A stretch of DNA of 64,000 bases, taken from Shimia sp047124445 (GTDB lineage Bacteria > Pseudomonadota > Alphaproteobacteria > Rhodobacterales > Rhodobacteraceae). The translations under genes and the position numbers were made by a program. Position 1 is the stretch's first letter, and every line of letters starts with the position of its first letter. Below the pieces are notes generated by a model that saw only the letters and a list, made by a program, of their open reading frames with translations, did not search any database and had not been told where the DNA came from. The stretch spans positions 372,001-436,000 of the forward strand of contig NZ_CP138921.1 of assembly GCF_047124445.1 (NCBI RefSeq), in the 5' to 3' direction. Below are positions 44,685 to 53,317 of this stretch, one piece after another.

Positions 44685-44716
44685 AAAAGGCCCGCCGGAG
44701 TGGCGGGCCTTTTTTG
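44685..44716 (+). terminator. Rho-independent terminator of the 735-aa gene
   Basis: GGCCCGCC and GGCGGGCC form the stem, followed by TTTTTT; AAAA on the other side would serve the convergent serine hydrolase gene. Confidence 0.9.
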
Positions 44717-44731
44717 TTTCTGTTGATTAAG

Positions 44732-45898
44732 TTAGCCGCCTGCCGTTTCAGCAATTTCGCGGAAGAGGGCGATGTTGCCGTCGGTCACGCCGCTTTCCTT
44801 GAATTTACGGTCGGCGGAGTTCACTGCGATCACCACGCCATGCGGGCGGTTGATGTAGATGTATTGGCCGTAAACGCCGATGCCGAAGAATTCGCCGTCG
44901 CGCGGGTCTTTGGGCATCCACCATTGGTAGCCGTAGTGCAGATTGCCGTCTTTGGTGTTTGCGCTGGGCACGGTGGCGGCGGCGAGCCAGTTTGCGGGCA
45001 CAACTTGCGCGCCGTTGTATACACCCTCCTGAAGGATCATCTGACCAAAGCGGGCGTAGTCGCGGGTTCGGATGTTCAGCCCGCCCAGCACAAAGGCCAC
45101 GCCTTCGCCGTCGGTGACGTAGTAGGGGTCTTGTTCATAACCGAGTTTGGAGATGATTTTTTCAGACAGCAGGTCGGGGATGGAGCGGCCGGTGGCGCCC
45201 CGGATGACCATGCCCAACACATGGGTGTCGATGGAGACGTATTGGAACTGTTTGCCGGGCTCCACGAAGGTCTCAGTGAGGCCCGCAGCAAAACCGTCCA
45301 TGGTGCCGCCCATGGCAAGGACGCGGCCCATGCGGTTGATATCGCTGTTGAAATCCAGGTAGTCCTCGTCAAAGGTCACACCGGAGGACATCTGCAACAC
45401 GTTCAGAACGGTGGCGCCGTCATAGGCGGTGCCTTTGAGTAGCGGGGCGTAGGAAGTGACCTGTTCGTTGATGTCGATCAGGCCTTCGGCGACGACAATG
45501 CCCATCAGCGACGACAGGTAGGATTTGGCCACCGACCAGCTGATCCGCAGGTCTTCTGGGGCGGTGTCCTGATAGTAGCTTTCGTGCACTTTTTGGCCGT
45601 CTTTGAGTACCACCATGCCGGTCACGGCGCGCTCTTTTGTCCAGCTGTCAAAGCTGGCGGGCATGATCATGTCTGTGCCGTTGGGCAAAGCGCTGACCGC
45701 TGCGTCGCCTTTGGCGATCCCGGCGGAGAGGAAGAGCGTGTCCATGTTGGAGAAGTTGGAGACAATCTTCTCCTCGGAGAACAGCGAGTTCACTGCCAGT
45801 AGGCGGGTGATTTCTTCGCGTTTGAGTGCATAGACGGTCAGCGCGGCAAGGATCAGCATCAGAAGAATGCGGCCAAGCCATTTTCCAAAGGTGCGCAT
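44732..45898 (-). CDS. Membrane-anchored serine hydrolase (beta-lactamase/6-aminohexanoate hydrolase family)
   Basis: A 388-residue protein with an N-terminal membrane segment (about 8-25) and a periplasmic PF00144 domain. The nucleophile Ser and Lys are in SWSVAKSYLSSLMG. The usual YxN appears as YVS in FQYVSIDTHVLG, and GYQWWMPK with the later GIGVYGQYIYI forms the third motif region. It resembles NylB-type esterases and amidases. It is probably an esterase rather than a lactamase. The substrate is unknown. Confidence 0.87.
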   Translation of the reverse strand: MRTFGKWLGRILLMLILAALTVYALKREEITRLLAVNSLFSEEKIVSNFSNMDTLFLSAGIAKGDAAVSALPNGTDMIMPASFDSWTKERAVTGMVVLKDGQKVHESYYQDTAPEDLRISWSVAKSYLSSLMGIVVAEGLIDINEQVTSYAPLLKGTAYDGATVLNVLQMSSGVTFDEDYLDFNSDINRMGRVLAMGGTMDGFAAGLTETFVEPGKQFQYVSIDTHVLGMVIRGATGRSIPDLLSEKIISKLGYEQDPYYVTDGEGVAFVLGGLNIRTRDYARFGQMILQEGVYNGAQVVPANWLAAATVPSANTKDGNLHYGYQWWMPKDPRDGEFFGIGVYGQYIYINRPHGVVIAVNSADRKFKESGVTDGNIALFREIAETAGG

Positions 45899-45969
45899 GT
45901 ATGGGGTCCCCTCCCTAGTTTTGTTGGACGGAGTTGAGCATTAAGCGGCCGTGGGCGGCAACGGTGACG

Positions 45970-47007
45970 TTAGGGGAGTTTGGCGGGCGCTTGCCACTCC
46001 ACCCAGCGGCCGTGGAAGTCGGCGCGACCCAAAGGGATCGTGTGGTTACCCGGCCAGAGGCGCAATTTGAGCGCGGCGCCGTGGGGGATGTCGTCTGCCT
46101 CGTAGGAGAGCCACGCTAACGGGGCGCTATCGGTTGCTTGGGATCCGGCGGCCTCCATCAAGGCGGTGCCGTGGCTTTGGCGCTCTGCAGGGAAGTATTG
46201 CCAAGCCACGGTGGAATAGACCATGTGCAACTCGTTGGCATTTGGTGCGGACAGGCGATGGTCCAGCCAAGAGATGGCGTCGTCTTGATCAAGTTCTGCA
46301 GTGTTGAGTGCGATGGCGGCTTGTGTGCGAAGCAAGCGCTCTTCCTGATCGGCCCAGAGATAACTTTGCAGGCGCAGGGCGTCTTTAGCGTCGGCGCTGT
46401 TGAACGGATTGAGGTCGACGCCACGGCGGTTTGAGATGGCTACGTTTGCCGTGGGCGGGAGCGGGCCGGTCCAATCGGGGGATAGGACCACTGTGCTGTG
46501 TGGGCCGTAACCGTCACCGACATTGAGGTGGAACTGATCAAACATCAGGTTCAGACCGGCGGAGGCGCCGAGTTCGGAAAGCTTGATGGGCAGGGTGAAC
46601 CGGTCCGCCAGCAGATGCGCGGTGGCGATGAGGACAGCAGCGCGGCGCACCTCGTTGGTTTGTGGCGCGTGGGTGATCCAGTTGGTGAGAAAGGCGTCGT
46701 GGGTGCGCAGCGCGGTCAGGACGGCGGTTTGCAGGTCGGCATCATCGTTTTTGTGGGGCGGGTAGACGGCGGTGAGGTCCGGGTCTTTGCCTTGCAGAAC
46801 CAGAGCGTGCAAGCCGCCCGCGATGCGCAGCGGCAGGCTGTGGCCTTTTGGACTGATGTCGCCCTCAAACGTGGCACATTTGGCAGCGAGGGCCGTGTCC
46901 TCAGGCCAATGCGTCGCGAGCAGACGCAGCAGGCGGCCCATAAACGGGCTGTCGAGCGCTTCGCAACTCTCGGCTTGCGACAAAAATGCAGCCTGCAGTG
47001 CGCTCAC
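45970..47007 (-). CDS. DUF2332 family protein
   Basis: A 345-residue protein of unknown function matching DUF2332 (LSELGASAGLNLMFDQFHLN, SNRRGVDLNPFNSADAKDAL and LRLWPGNHTIPLGRADFHGR). The GASAGLNL loop resembles a SAM-binding loop, so a methyltransferase-like fold is possible. It starts with GTG at 47007, overlapping the pth stop as GTGA, so its translation is coupled to pth. Confidence 0.85.
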   Translation of the reverse strand: MSALQAAFLSQAESCEALDSPFMGRLLRLLATHWPEDTALAAKCATFEGDISPKGHSLPLRIAGGLHALVLQGKDPDLTAVYPPHKNDDADLQTAVLTALRTHDAFLTNWITHAPQTNEVRRAAVLIATAHLLADRFTLPIKLSELGASAGLNLMFDQFHLNVGDGYGPHSTVVLSPDWTGPLPPTANVAISNRRGVDLNPFNSADAKDALRLQSYLWADQEERLLRTQAAIALNTAELDQDDAISWLDHRLSAPNANELHMVYSTVAWQYFPAERQSHGTALMEAAGSQATDSAPLAWLSYEADDIPHGAALKLRLWPGNHTIPLGRADFHGRWVEWQAPAKLP

Positions 47008-47720
47008 GAGAATTTATCCATGAGTTTTTGCAGAGGGCTGCGGCTGTCCTCGGCGGGTTCCGGCGCAGGGGCGGGCTTTGACTTAGAAGTGCCAGCCTTG
47101 GTTTCTTGCGTGGCTTTGGCGTTTGGATTGGCCTTGCCGGTCGAGGGGCGCGGTGGGTTGAGGCGCATGGCGACCGCGTTGGAGAACTTGGCGGTGTCGC
47201 CAGCCGCGAGATGGGCAGCGCCGTCAGAAATGCCGCGCAGCATATCATCAAGCCAATCCTGATCCATCTTGTGAAAATCATGCAGCACGTAGCGGCTGAC
47301 CAGATCTTTTTGCCCCGGATGGCCAATGCCCATGCGCACGCGACCGTAGGCCTCGCCAATGTGCTGGTGGATGGAACGCAGACCGTTGTGACCGGCGTGA
47401 CCGCCGCCCATCTTGTACTTCAGCTTGCCGGGTTTCAGGTCCAACTCGTCATGAAACACCACAACATCGGCTGGGGTGAGCTTGTAAAAGCGCATGGCTT
47501 CGCCAACGGATTGCCCAGACAGGTTCATAAAGGTTTCGGGCTTGAGCAAGAGCACCTTTTCGCTGCCCAAACGGCCTTCGGTGAGCGCGCCCTGAAATTT
47601 GCCTTTGAAGGGCGCAAAACCGTGATCGGAGGCAATCTGATCCATCGCCATAAAGCCGATGTTGTGGCGGTTCTGCGCGTATTTGGAGCCCGGATTGCCA
47701 AGGCCAACAAAGAGTTTCAT
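47004..47720 (-). CDS. pth: Peptidyl-tRNA hydrolase
   Basis: Recycles tRNA from peptidyl-tRNA released during aborted translation. The product is 238 residues. KLFVGLGNPGSKYAQNRHNI contains the catalytic His, and PETFMNLSGQSV and HDELDLKPGKLKYKMGGGHAGHN are diagnostic. The final 45 residues are a Pro/Ala/Lys-rich extension beyond the E. coli enzyme, as in other Rhodobacterales. The start is ATG 47720. rplY, the common neighbour, is not adjacent. Confidence 0.96.
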   Translation of the reverse strand: MKLFVGLGNPGSKYAQNRHNIGFMAMDQIASDHGFAPFKGKFQGALTEGRLGSEKVLLLKPETFMNLSGQSVGEAMRFYKLTPADVVVFHDELDLKPGKLKYKMGGGHAGHNGLRSIHQHIGEAYGRVRMGIGHPGQKDLVSRYVLHDFHKMDQDWLDDMLRGISDGAAHLAAGDTAKFSNAVAMRLNPPRPSTGKANPNAKATQETKAGTSKSKPAPAPEPAEDSRSPLQKLMDKFS

Positions 47721-47780
47721 GAGGTCTGCTCGCGTAAGTTTCTGCGGCGCAATATAGCTTTGCTGCTGGGGAGAGGCAAA

Positions 47781-48878
47781 TCACTCGGCTGGCGTGGCCT
47801 TCTCGCCTTGGCAGCGGGTGAGGTGGTCTGTGTCGTGCAGTGTGAGTTTGCGCGAGGCAGTGAAATCCTGGCGCACGTGGTCCCACCAGGCGCCGAGGTA
47901 GCTGCGCTCCGCCTCAGCGTGAAACACCTCCGGTGCGGTGCGGCGCAGGGTCGGCAGGCGGGTCCAAGGCACGTTGGGGAAGGAATGGTGCTCGTTGTGG
48001 TAGCCGGTGTTGAACAGCAGCCAGTTGATAGGGCCGTAGGTGGAACGCGTTGGGTTCACGTCGTCATCGCCGGGATGTTCGGTGAGCGATTGGCCGAGGT
48101 TGGAGATGCCCAATTTGCCAAGGAAGAAGGAGAGCGACCAGAGGTGGTAGAGCAGGGCCCACGGACCCAGCAATACGAGCATAGTGATGTTGGAGAGCGC
48201 GGAGACCACGATGTAGGGGCGCATTTCGGTGGAGGTGGCAGAGGTGCCGGTGAAACGCGGCTGTGGGTCGCGCACGGGGCGGCCGGAGGCTTTGGCGTAG
48301 AGCGGTGGCAGGATTTTGTCAGCGATGAAGATGGAGCCAAGTGGCAGGGCGTGCAGGACTAGTGTCAGCGCGGTGAGTAGTTTTTGCAGCACGGGATGGG
48401 TGCGACCAATGGCAAAGCGAGCTTGCAGGGCGCAGAGGTCCTCATGCTCATAGTCGTTGTCGTAGTCGCCGACAAAGGGGTGGTGGCTGGTGACGTGCTG
48501 GTGTTGGTAGGTGAGCTGTTTGCCGTAGGAGGTCAGGATGAACTCCAGCCCAAGGTCAAAGGCAAGCTTGGGCGCCGGGTCGCGGAACACCAATTTGTGG
48601 CAGGTTTCGTGAATGAGGCTCGCGGCGGAGTGGTACACCAACTGCCCGATCAGAAAAGCGGTGAGGCCAATCACCCAGATGGATTGACCGGACACCAGCC
48701 AGGCGATGCTCCAATGCACTGCCAGCAACACCGGCAAGGCCAGGGTTGTGAGCGGTTGTGTGCCGGACAGTGCCGCCAACTCGGGATGTGCTGCAAGCGC
48801 TTCCTTGCGCATCTCGTTGTGGCGGCGGGACTGGGGTGAAATGCTTTTCGGGCGCGTGGGCTGGGCTTGGGTGGTCAT
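47781..48878 (-). CDS. Membrane fatty acid desaturase, DES1-like
   Basis: A 365-residue integral membrane di-iron enzyme. The three His boxes are HETCH, HQHVTSHH and NEHHS. The last box, in YHNEHHSFPNVPWTRLPTLR, and the following TAPEVFH resemble sphingolipid delta-4 desaturase (DES1) more than acyl-ACP desaturases. Possible substrates are a sphingoid, fatty acyl lipid or ornithine lipid; this is not decidable here. Hydrophobic segments lie around 45-85 and 190-265. Confidence 0.85.
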   Translation of the reverse strand: MTTQAQPTRPKSISPQSRRHNEMRKEALAAHPELAALSGTQPLTTLALPVLLAVHWSIAWLVSGQSIWVIGLTAFLIGQLVYHSAASLIHETCHKLVFRDPAPKLAFDLGLEFILTSYGKQLTYQHQHVTSHHPFVGDYDNDYEHEDLCALQARFAIGRTHPVLQKLLTALTLVLHALPLGSIFIADKILPPLYAKASGRPVRDPQPRFTGTSATSTEMRPYIVVSALSNITMLVLLGPWALLYHLWSLSFFLGKLGISNLGQSLTEHPGDDDVNPTRSTYGPINWLLFNTGYHNEHHSFPNVPWTRLPTLRRTAPEVFHAEAERSYLGAWWDHVRQDFTASRKLTLHDTDHLTRCQGEKATPAE

Positions 48879-48959
48879 CGCAAAAATAAGCTCACAAAAA
48901 TCGATGCCTTACCCTGACGCGGCCCAAAGGTGGGGTCAATGACAGGGCTTCATTTGGCT

Positions 48960-49036
48960 GTAAATATCCCGGGGAAGGCGCATTGAAAATGCGCCTGGGG
49001 CAGCGCCCCTCAGGCTCAAGGCATCGCCTTGAGCCT
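48960..49036. repeat. Composite intergenic palindromic repeat, copy C
   Basis: The core AAATATCCCGGGG (48962-48974) is followed by an AGGCGCAT/ATGCGCCT hairpin, then GGGGCAGCGCCCCT and a GGCTCAAGGC/GCCTTGAGCC hairpin. The order matches copy B, but the first hairpin differs in sequence while remaining palindromic. Confidence 0.65.
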
Positions 49037-49142
49037 CCTTGTGTGCCGGGCAGCTGTCCAGCAGAGTCGTTGTGCGGTTTTCCGCACAAGTCCCAAAAGC
49101 GCTGTGCGGGAAATCGCACGGGTGATGGTTTTACGCGCCGGG

Positions 49143-49152
49143 TGGTCTACCA
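49143..49152. promoter_or_regulatory. Possible GntR-type operator upstream of dctP
   Basis: TGGTCTACCA fits the TGGT-N2-ACCA half-site arrangement of FadR/UxuR-subfamily GntR regulators, which often control TRAP transporters. It lies 160 bases before dctP. It is short, so chance is possible. Confidence 0.25.
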
Positions 49153-49312
49153 AGTTTCCGGTATAACCATCTGCAAAGAAACAAAATAACCGAGAGATAA
49201 GCGCAAAGATAAAGAAACTGTTGAGCGGGCTTTCGCCGACAGTCACAGTTTTGTCATCGCACGCTTTAGGGGCGTGAGGAGGACATCGGACAAATTCTGG
49301 GAGGAAACCGAT

Positions 49313-50317
49313 ATGAAATTTCTGACAACTGCCGCCACCGCGCTGGCGCTGACTGTGACCGGTGCGAGCTTTGCCTCTGCCGCTTGTGACGACGGCGAGA
49401 TCGTTGTGAAGTTCAGCCACGTGACCAACACCGACAAGCACCCAAAAGGGATTGCTGCGTCGCTGCTGGAAAAGCGCGTGAACGAAGAAATGAACGGCAA
49501 GATGTGCATGGAGGTTTTCCCGAACTCCACGCTCTATAACGACAACAAAGTTCTGGAAGCGATGCTGCAGGGCGACGTTCAACTGGCCGCGCCTTCGCTG
49601 TCCAAGTTTGAAAAGTTCACCAAACAGTTCCGCCTGTTTGACTTGCCATTCATGTTCAAAGACGTGGCTGCAGTGGACGCATTCCAGGCGTCTGACAACG
49701 GTCAAGCGATGCTGGACAGCATGCAGCGCCGCGGCCTGCAGGGTCTGGGCTACTGGCACAACGGCATGAAGCAGATGTCTGCAAACGTGCCACTGAACGT
49801 GCCTTCGGATGCCAACGGCCTGAAGTTCCGCGTACAGTCCTCTGACGTGCTGGTTGCACAGATGGAAGCCATGGGTGGCTCCCCACAGAAGATGGCCTTC
49901 TCCGAAGTTTACGGCGCACTGCAGCAGGGCGTTGTGGACGGTCAGGAAAACACCTGGTCCAACATCTACGGCAAGAAGTTCTTCGAAGTGCAGGACGGCG
50001 TGACCGAAACCAACCACGGCATTCTGGACTATCTGGTTGTGGCCTCGGTGGACTGGCTCGACAGCCTGCCAGCGGATGTGCGTGAAGAATTCCTGACCAT
50101 CTTCAACGAAGTGACCGCCACCCGGAACGCAGAATCCTATGCGGTGAACCAGGCGGCAAAACAGTCCATCATCGACGCCGGTGGCACCATCCGTACTCTG
50201 GACGCGGCACAGCGTGAAGAGTGGGTGAACACCATGAAGCCGGTTTGGGAGAAGTTCTCCGACGACGTTGGTCAAGAGAACATCGACGCGGCGCAGGCGA
50301 TCAACGCCTCCATGTAA
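49313..50317 (+). CDS. dctP: TRAP transporter solute-binding protein DctP (C4-dicarboxylate type)
   Basis: Periplasmic binding protein of 334 residues. The signal peptide is MKFLTTAATALALTVTGASF (cleavage after ASA). EVFPNSTLYNDNKVLEAMLQ, then LAAPSLSKFEKFTKQFRLFD and LKFRVQSSDVLVAQMEAMGG (with the substrate-carboxylate Arg), closely recall Rhodobacter DctP, so malate, succinate and fumarate are likely ligands. GGAGGAAA lies before ATG 49313. It is the first gene of dctPQM. Confidence 0.92.
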   Translation: MKFLTTAATALALTVTGASFASAACDDGEIVVKFSHVTNTDKHPKGIAASLLEKRVNEEMNGKMCMEVFPNSTLYNDNKVLEAMLQGDVQLAAPSLSKFEKFTKQFRLFDLPFMFKDVAAVDAFQASDNGQAMLDSMQRRGLQGLGYWHNGMKQMSANVPLNVPSDANGLKFRVQSSDVLVAQMEAMGGSPQKMAFSEVYGALQQGVVDGQENTWSNIYGKKFFEVQDGVTETNHGILDYLVVASVDWLDSLPADVREEFLTIFNEVTATRNAESYAVNQAAKQSIIDAGGTIRTLDAAQREEWVNTMKPVWEKFSDDVGQENIDAAQAINASM

Positions 50318-50345
50318 GTCTCTGACTTAATTGAAAATAACAGAG

Positions 50346-50375
50346 CGGGCGGGCCGCAAATGGCCCGCCCGTTTT
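50346..50375 (+). terminator. Intercistronic terminator or attenuator between dctP and dctQ
   Basis: CGGGCGGGCC and GGCCCGCCCG form a ten-pair stem followed by TTTT. Partial read-through would give more binding protein than membrane subunits. Confidence 0.8.
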
Positions 50376-50406
50376 GCAAACAAAAACACTCACGGGACGC
50401 GGGACA

Positions 50407-51072
50407 ATGCAAACCAAGCATACCTTTGTGGACCGGATTGAAGAAACGCTGATCGCGTTTTTTCTGGGCATGATGACATTGATTACCTTTGCCAATGTGA
50501 TTGCCCGGTTCGGTTTTAACTCCAACATTCTATGGGCCTTGGAAGCGACCGTCTTCCTGTTTGCCTGGCTGGTGCTTCTGGGCGCCTCTTATGCGGTCAA
50601 AAAACATGCCCATCTGGGCGTGGATGTGATCATCAATATGGTGAGCCCGGCGGTGGCGCGCATCATTGGCCTGATCGCGGCGGCCGCCTGTTTGGCCTAT
50701 GCGGTGCTGATGCTGAAAGGCGCCTATGATTACTGGGCGGTTTTTGCAGACCTGCCGCCAACCTCCGGCCGCTGGTTCCCTACCGGTTTTGCCGAGAAGT
50801 TCCGCAGCCAGTCCTTCTATGAGGTGCAGGATGTGCCGATGATTGGCATGTTCCAGTTTCTTGAGGACCTGATCAACTACGGCGACGAATACGAAAAGCT
50901 GCCCAAAGTGGTGCCTTATATCGTGCTGCCAATCGGGATGCTGCTGCTGACCTACCGCTTCTTCCAAGCAACCATGCAGATTTTCCGTGGTCAGACTGAC
51001 CGCCTGGTGGCAAGCCATGAGGTGGAAGACGAAATTGAAGAAGTGCGTGCACTTCAAGGGGAGCACGACTGA
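50407..51072 (+). CDS. dctQ: TRAP transporter small permease DctQ
   Basis: A 221-residue four-helix membrane subunit that links DctP docking to DctM. ALEATVFLFAWLVLLGASYA and KKHAHLGVDVIINMV are the conserved DctQ core. An extra loop (about 105-160, LPPTSGRWFPTGFAEKFRSQ onwards) makes it longer than many DctQ proteins. ATG 50407 was chosen over the upstream TTG. Its stop overlaps the dctM start (TGATG). Confidence 0.92.
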   Translation: MQTKHTFVDRIEETLIAFFLGMMTLITFANVIARFGFNSNILWALEATVFLFAWLVLLGASYAVKKHAHLGVDVIINMVSPAVARIIGLIAAAACLAYAVLMLKGAYDYWAVFADLPPTSGRWFPTGFAEKFRSQSFYEVQDVPMIGMFQFLEDLINYGDEYEKLPKVVPYIVLPIGMLLLTYRFFQATMQIFRGQTDRLVASHEVEDEIEEVRALQGEHD

Positions 51073-52451
51073 TGGAAGTTGTTCTACTATTCTCCATGGT
51101 CATTGGCCTTCTGTTGATCGGCGTGCCGATCGCGGTGTCCCTTGGCCTCAGCTCAATCCTGTTCCTGCTGTTCTTCTCGGATGCCACATTGGCCTCTGTG
51201 GCAGGCACACTGTTTGAAGCCTTTGAGGGCCACTTCACCCTGTTGGCGATCCCGTTCTTCATTCTTGCGTCGTCTTTCATGACCACCGGTGGTGTGGCGC
51301 GTCGGATCATTCGCTTCTCCATCGCCTGTGTCGGCCACTTGCCCGGCGGTTTGGCGATTGCAGGTGTGTTTGCCTGTATGATGTTTGCGGCGCTGTCCGG
51401 CTCCTCGCCGGCGACGGTTGTGGCCATCGGTTCCATCGTGATCGCAGGCATGCGTCAAGTGGGCTACTCCAAGGAGTTTGCTGCCGGTGTGATCTGTAAC
51501 GCGGGCACATTGGGCATCCTGATCCCGCCGTCCATCGTGATGGTGGTCTATGCGGCGGCTGTGGAAGTCTCCGTGGGACGGATGTTCCTTGCAGGTGTGA
51601 TCCCGGGCCTGATGGCTGGTCTGATGCTGATGATCACCATCTACGTGATGGCGAAAGTCAAAAACCTGCCAAAAGGTGACTGGCTGGGCTGGGGGGAGAT
51701 CTTTGCCTCCGGTCGCGACGCGGCCTTTGGCCTGTTCCTGATCGTGATCATTCTCGGCGGCATCTACGGTGGTGTGTTCACGCCAACCGAGGCGGCGGCA
51801 GTTGCTGCGGTCTATGCCTTCCTGATTGCCTGTTTTGTCTACAAGGACATGGGACCATTGGCGGCGGAGAACAATGGCGGCCAGAAAGTTTCGCTGTTCA
51901 AAAAGCCTTACGCATTGCTCACGGCCTTTGTGCATGGCGACACCAAACACACATTGTTTGAAGCGGGTAAGTTGACCATCACATTGCTCTTCGTGATCGC
52001 CAACGCGCTGATCCTGAAGCATGTTCTGACCGAGCAGCAGGTGCCGCAGCAGATTGCGGGTGCGATGCTGGACGCGGGCTTTGGTCCGGTGATGTTCCTG
52101 ATTGTGGTGAACGTGATCCTGCTGATTGGTGGGCAATTCATGGAGCCGTCGGGTTTGCTGGTGATTGTTGCGCCGCTGGTGTTCCCGATTGCCATTGAGC
52201 TGGGCATCGATCCCATCCACCTGGGCATCATTATGGTGGTGAACATGGAGATCGGGATGATCACCCCGCCGGTTGGTCTCAACCTGTTTGTGACTTCGGG
52301 TGTGGCCGGGATGCCGATGATGTCTGTGGTGAAAGCGGCGCTGCCGTTCCTTGCAGTGCTCTTCGTCTTCCTGATTATGGTGACCTATATTCCGTGGATT
52401 TCGACATTCTTGCCGAACACCTTTATGGGGCCGGAAATCATAACCAAGTAG
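51072..52451 (+). CDS. dctM: TRAP transporter large permease DctM
   Basis: The transport channel subunit, 459 residues, with about 12 helices driven by a sodium gradient. FAALSGSSPATVVAIGSIVI is the conserved Ser-rich loop, GILIPPSIVMVVYAAAVEVS and MITPPVGLNLFVTSGVAGMP are the two re-entrant loop regions. An additional hydrophilic segment (about 265-290) is present, as in the Rhodobacter C4-dicarboxylate transporter. Confidence 0.95.
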   Translation: MEVVLLFSMVIGLLLIGVPIAVSLGLSSILFLLFFSDATLASVAGTLFEAFEGHFTLLAIPFFILASSFMTTGGVARRIIRFSIACVGHLPGGLAIAGVFACMMFAALSGSSPATVVAIGSIVIAGMRQVGYSKEFAAGVICNAGTLGILIPPSIVMVVYAAAVEVSVGRMFLAGVIPGLMAGLMLMITIYVMAKVKNLPKGDWLGWGEIFASGRDAAFGLFLIVIILGGIYGGVFTPTEAAAVAAVYAFLIACFVYKDMGPLAAENNGGQKVSLFKKPYALLTAFVHGDTKHTLFEAGKLTITLLFVIANALILKHVLTEQQVPQQIAGAMLDAGFGPVMFLIVVNVILLIGGQFMEPSGLLVIVAPLVFPIAIELGIDPIHLGIIMVVNMEIGMITPPVGLNLFVTSGVAGMPMMSVVKAALPFLAVLFVFLIMVTYIPWISTFLPNTFMGPEIITK

Positions 52452-52506
52452 CGCCGGTGAGTAAGTGGTGCGCGACCGCGCACTCTTGTTCAGATGAGAT
52501 GAGAGG

Positions 52507-52536
52507 CGACGCTCCATTTGGGGCGTCGTTTCTTTT
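52507..52536 (+). terminator. Rho-independent terminator of dctPQM
   Basis: CGACGC and GCGTCG with inner pairs CC/GG form the stem; TTTCTTTTT follows. Confidence 0.8.
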
Positions 52537-52616
52537 TGCGGCGGTTGGAAAGAAGAAATTGCTGAGAAGCGGTTCAGGGGCAGGTCTGCCCTGAACGCGC
52601 CTTGTCCAGTGTCTGG

Positions 52617-52687
52617 TTTGAGCGGCCCGCGTCAAGGCCATGCCGCTGCGCGGGCGCTGCTGCGCGCCTTGACCCGGGCCTCTCAAA
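52617..52687. repeat. Large inverted repeat between convergent genes
   Basis: TTTGAGCGGCCCGCGTCAAG followed by GC (52617-52638) and the matching arm at 52666-52687 pair at 20 of 22 positions around a GC-rich 27-base loop. A smaller palindrome GTTCAGGGGCAG/CTGCCCTGAAC lies just before it (52572-52595). They occupy the gap between dctM and the methyltransferase 3' ends and look like dispersed palindromic repeats rather than simple terminators. Confidence 0.6.
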
Positions 52688-52698
52688 CGGTGGTGGGC

Positions 52699-53313
52699 TT
52701 AGGTGCGTAAAGCGATGTAGCCGCAGCTGGTGCGGCTGGGCGGGCCTTTGGAAAAGGTCACGGTTTGGATGTTGGTGAAGCCTGTGGCGGTCAGCATGCT
52801 GTGCACGTCTGAGGGCGTGAAGGCTTTGTGGCCCCAGCGCCAGCGCACTAGAGCGGTGCACCAATGCGGTTTGCTTACTGACAAGGCGATTTGGCCGCCT
52901 TTGCGAAGGCGGCTGGCAAACCAACTTAGGCCGTCCTGCGGTGTGTCGAGGTGCTCGATCACGTGGGCAGAGAGCAGCAGGTCGCAAGTGTTTTGCGGGA
53001 TCGCTTCGCTGCCAAGAATGTCCTGGTGAAAAGCCGTGTTTGGGATGGCAGAGAAGTTGGCACGGGCCTGAGAGAGCATCTCCTCAGAGCTGTCTAGCAT
53101 GTGCAGTGTCTTGTGGCGCTGATCGGTCTTGAGCCAGGCCTGAGCCAGCGCGCCGGTGCCACAGCCTGCATCCAACACTGTTGGCGCGGATGTGGTTGTA
53201 GGCAGCGCCGCCATGAGTTCGTCATAGGCATCGGGGTAGCCAAGGCGCGTGATGTCGCCGTGCCAGCGGTGGGAAAACTGGGCATACAGAGACGAGAGTG
53301 GCGCCTTGGCCAT
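52699..53313 (-). CDS. Class I SAM-dependent methyltransferase
   Basis: A 204-residue protein. Motif I is VLDAGCGTGALAQAWL (about 46-61), motif II TLHMLDSSEEMLSQA and the post-II segment DLLLSAHVIEHLDTPQDGLS. It resembles UbiE/UbiG-like small-molecule methyltransferases. The substrate is unknown. The ATG lies four bases after the tpiA stop, so it is the last gene of the tpiA transcript. Confidence 0.85.
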   Translation of the reverse strand: MAKAPLSSLYAQFSHRWHGDITRLGYPDAYDELMAALPTTTSAPTVLDAGCGTGALAQAWLKTDQRHKTLHMLDSSEEMLSQARANFSAIPNTAFHQDILGSEAIPQNTCDLLLSAHVIEHLDTPQDGLSWFASRLRKGGQIALSVSKPHWCTALVRWRWGHKAFTPSDVHSMLTATGFTNIQTVTFSKGPPSRTSCGYIALRT

Positions 53314-53317
53314 AGGA

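Larger units (their letters stand above)
48879..49312. other. Intergenic region between desaturase and dctP
   Basis: 434 bases without a convincing gene. The left part holds composite repeat copy C. The right part is less GC-rich, includes a TGGT-N2-ACCA site, and should carry the dctPQM promoter. Confidence 0.6.

Noticed and set aside
49016..50275. 419-codon minus-strand frame
   Set aside because: Antisense to dctP, which has a signal peptide and clear family motifs.
51153..52517. 454-codon minus-strand frame
   Set aside because: Antisense to dctM; very His/Arg/Gln-rich.
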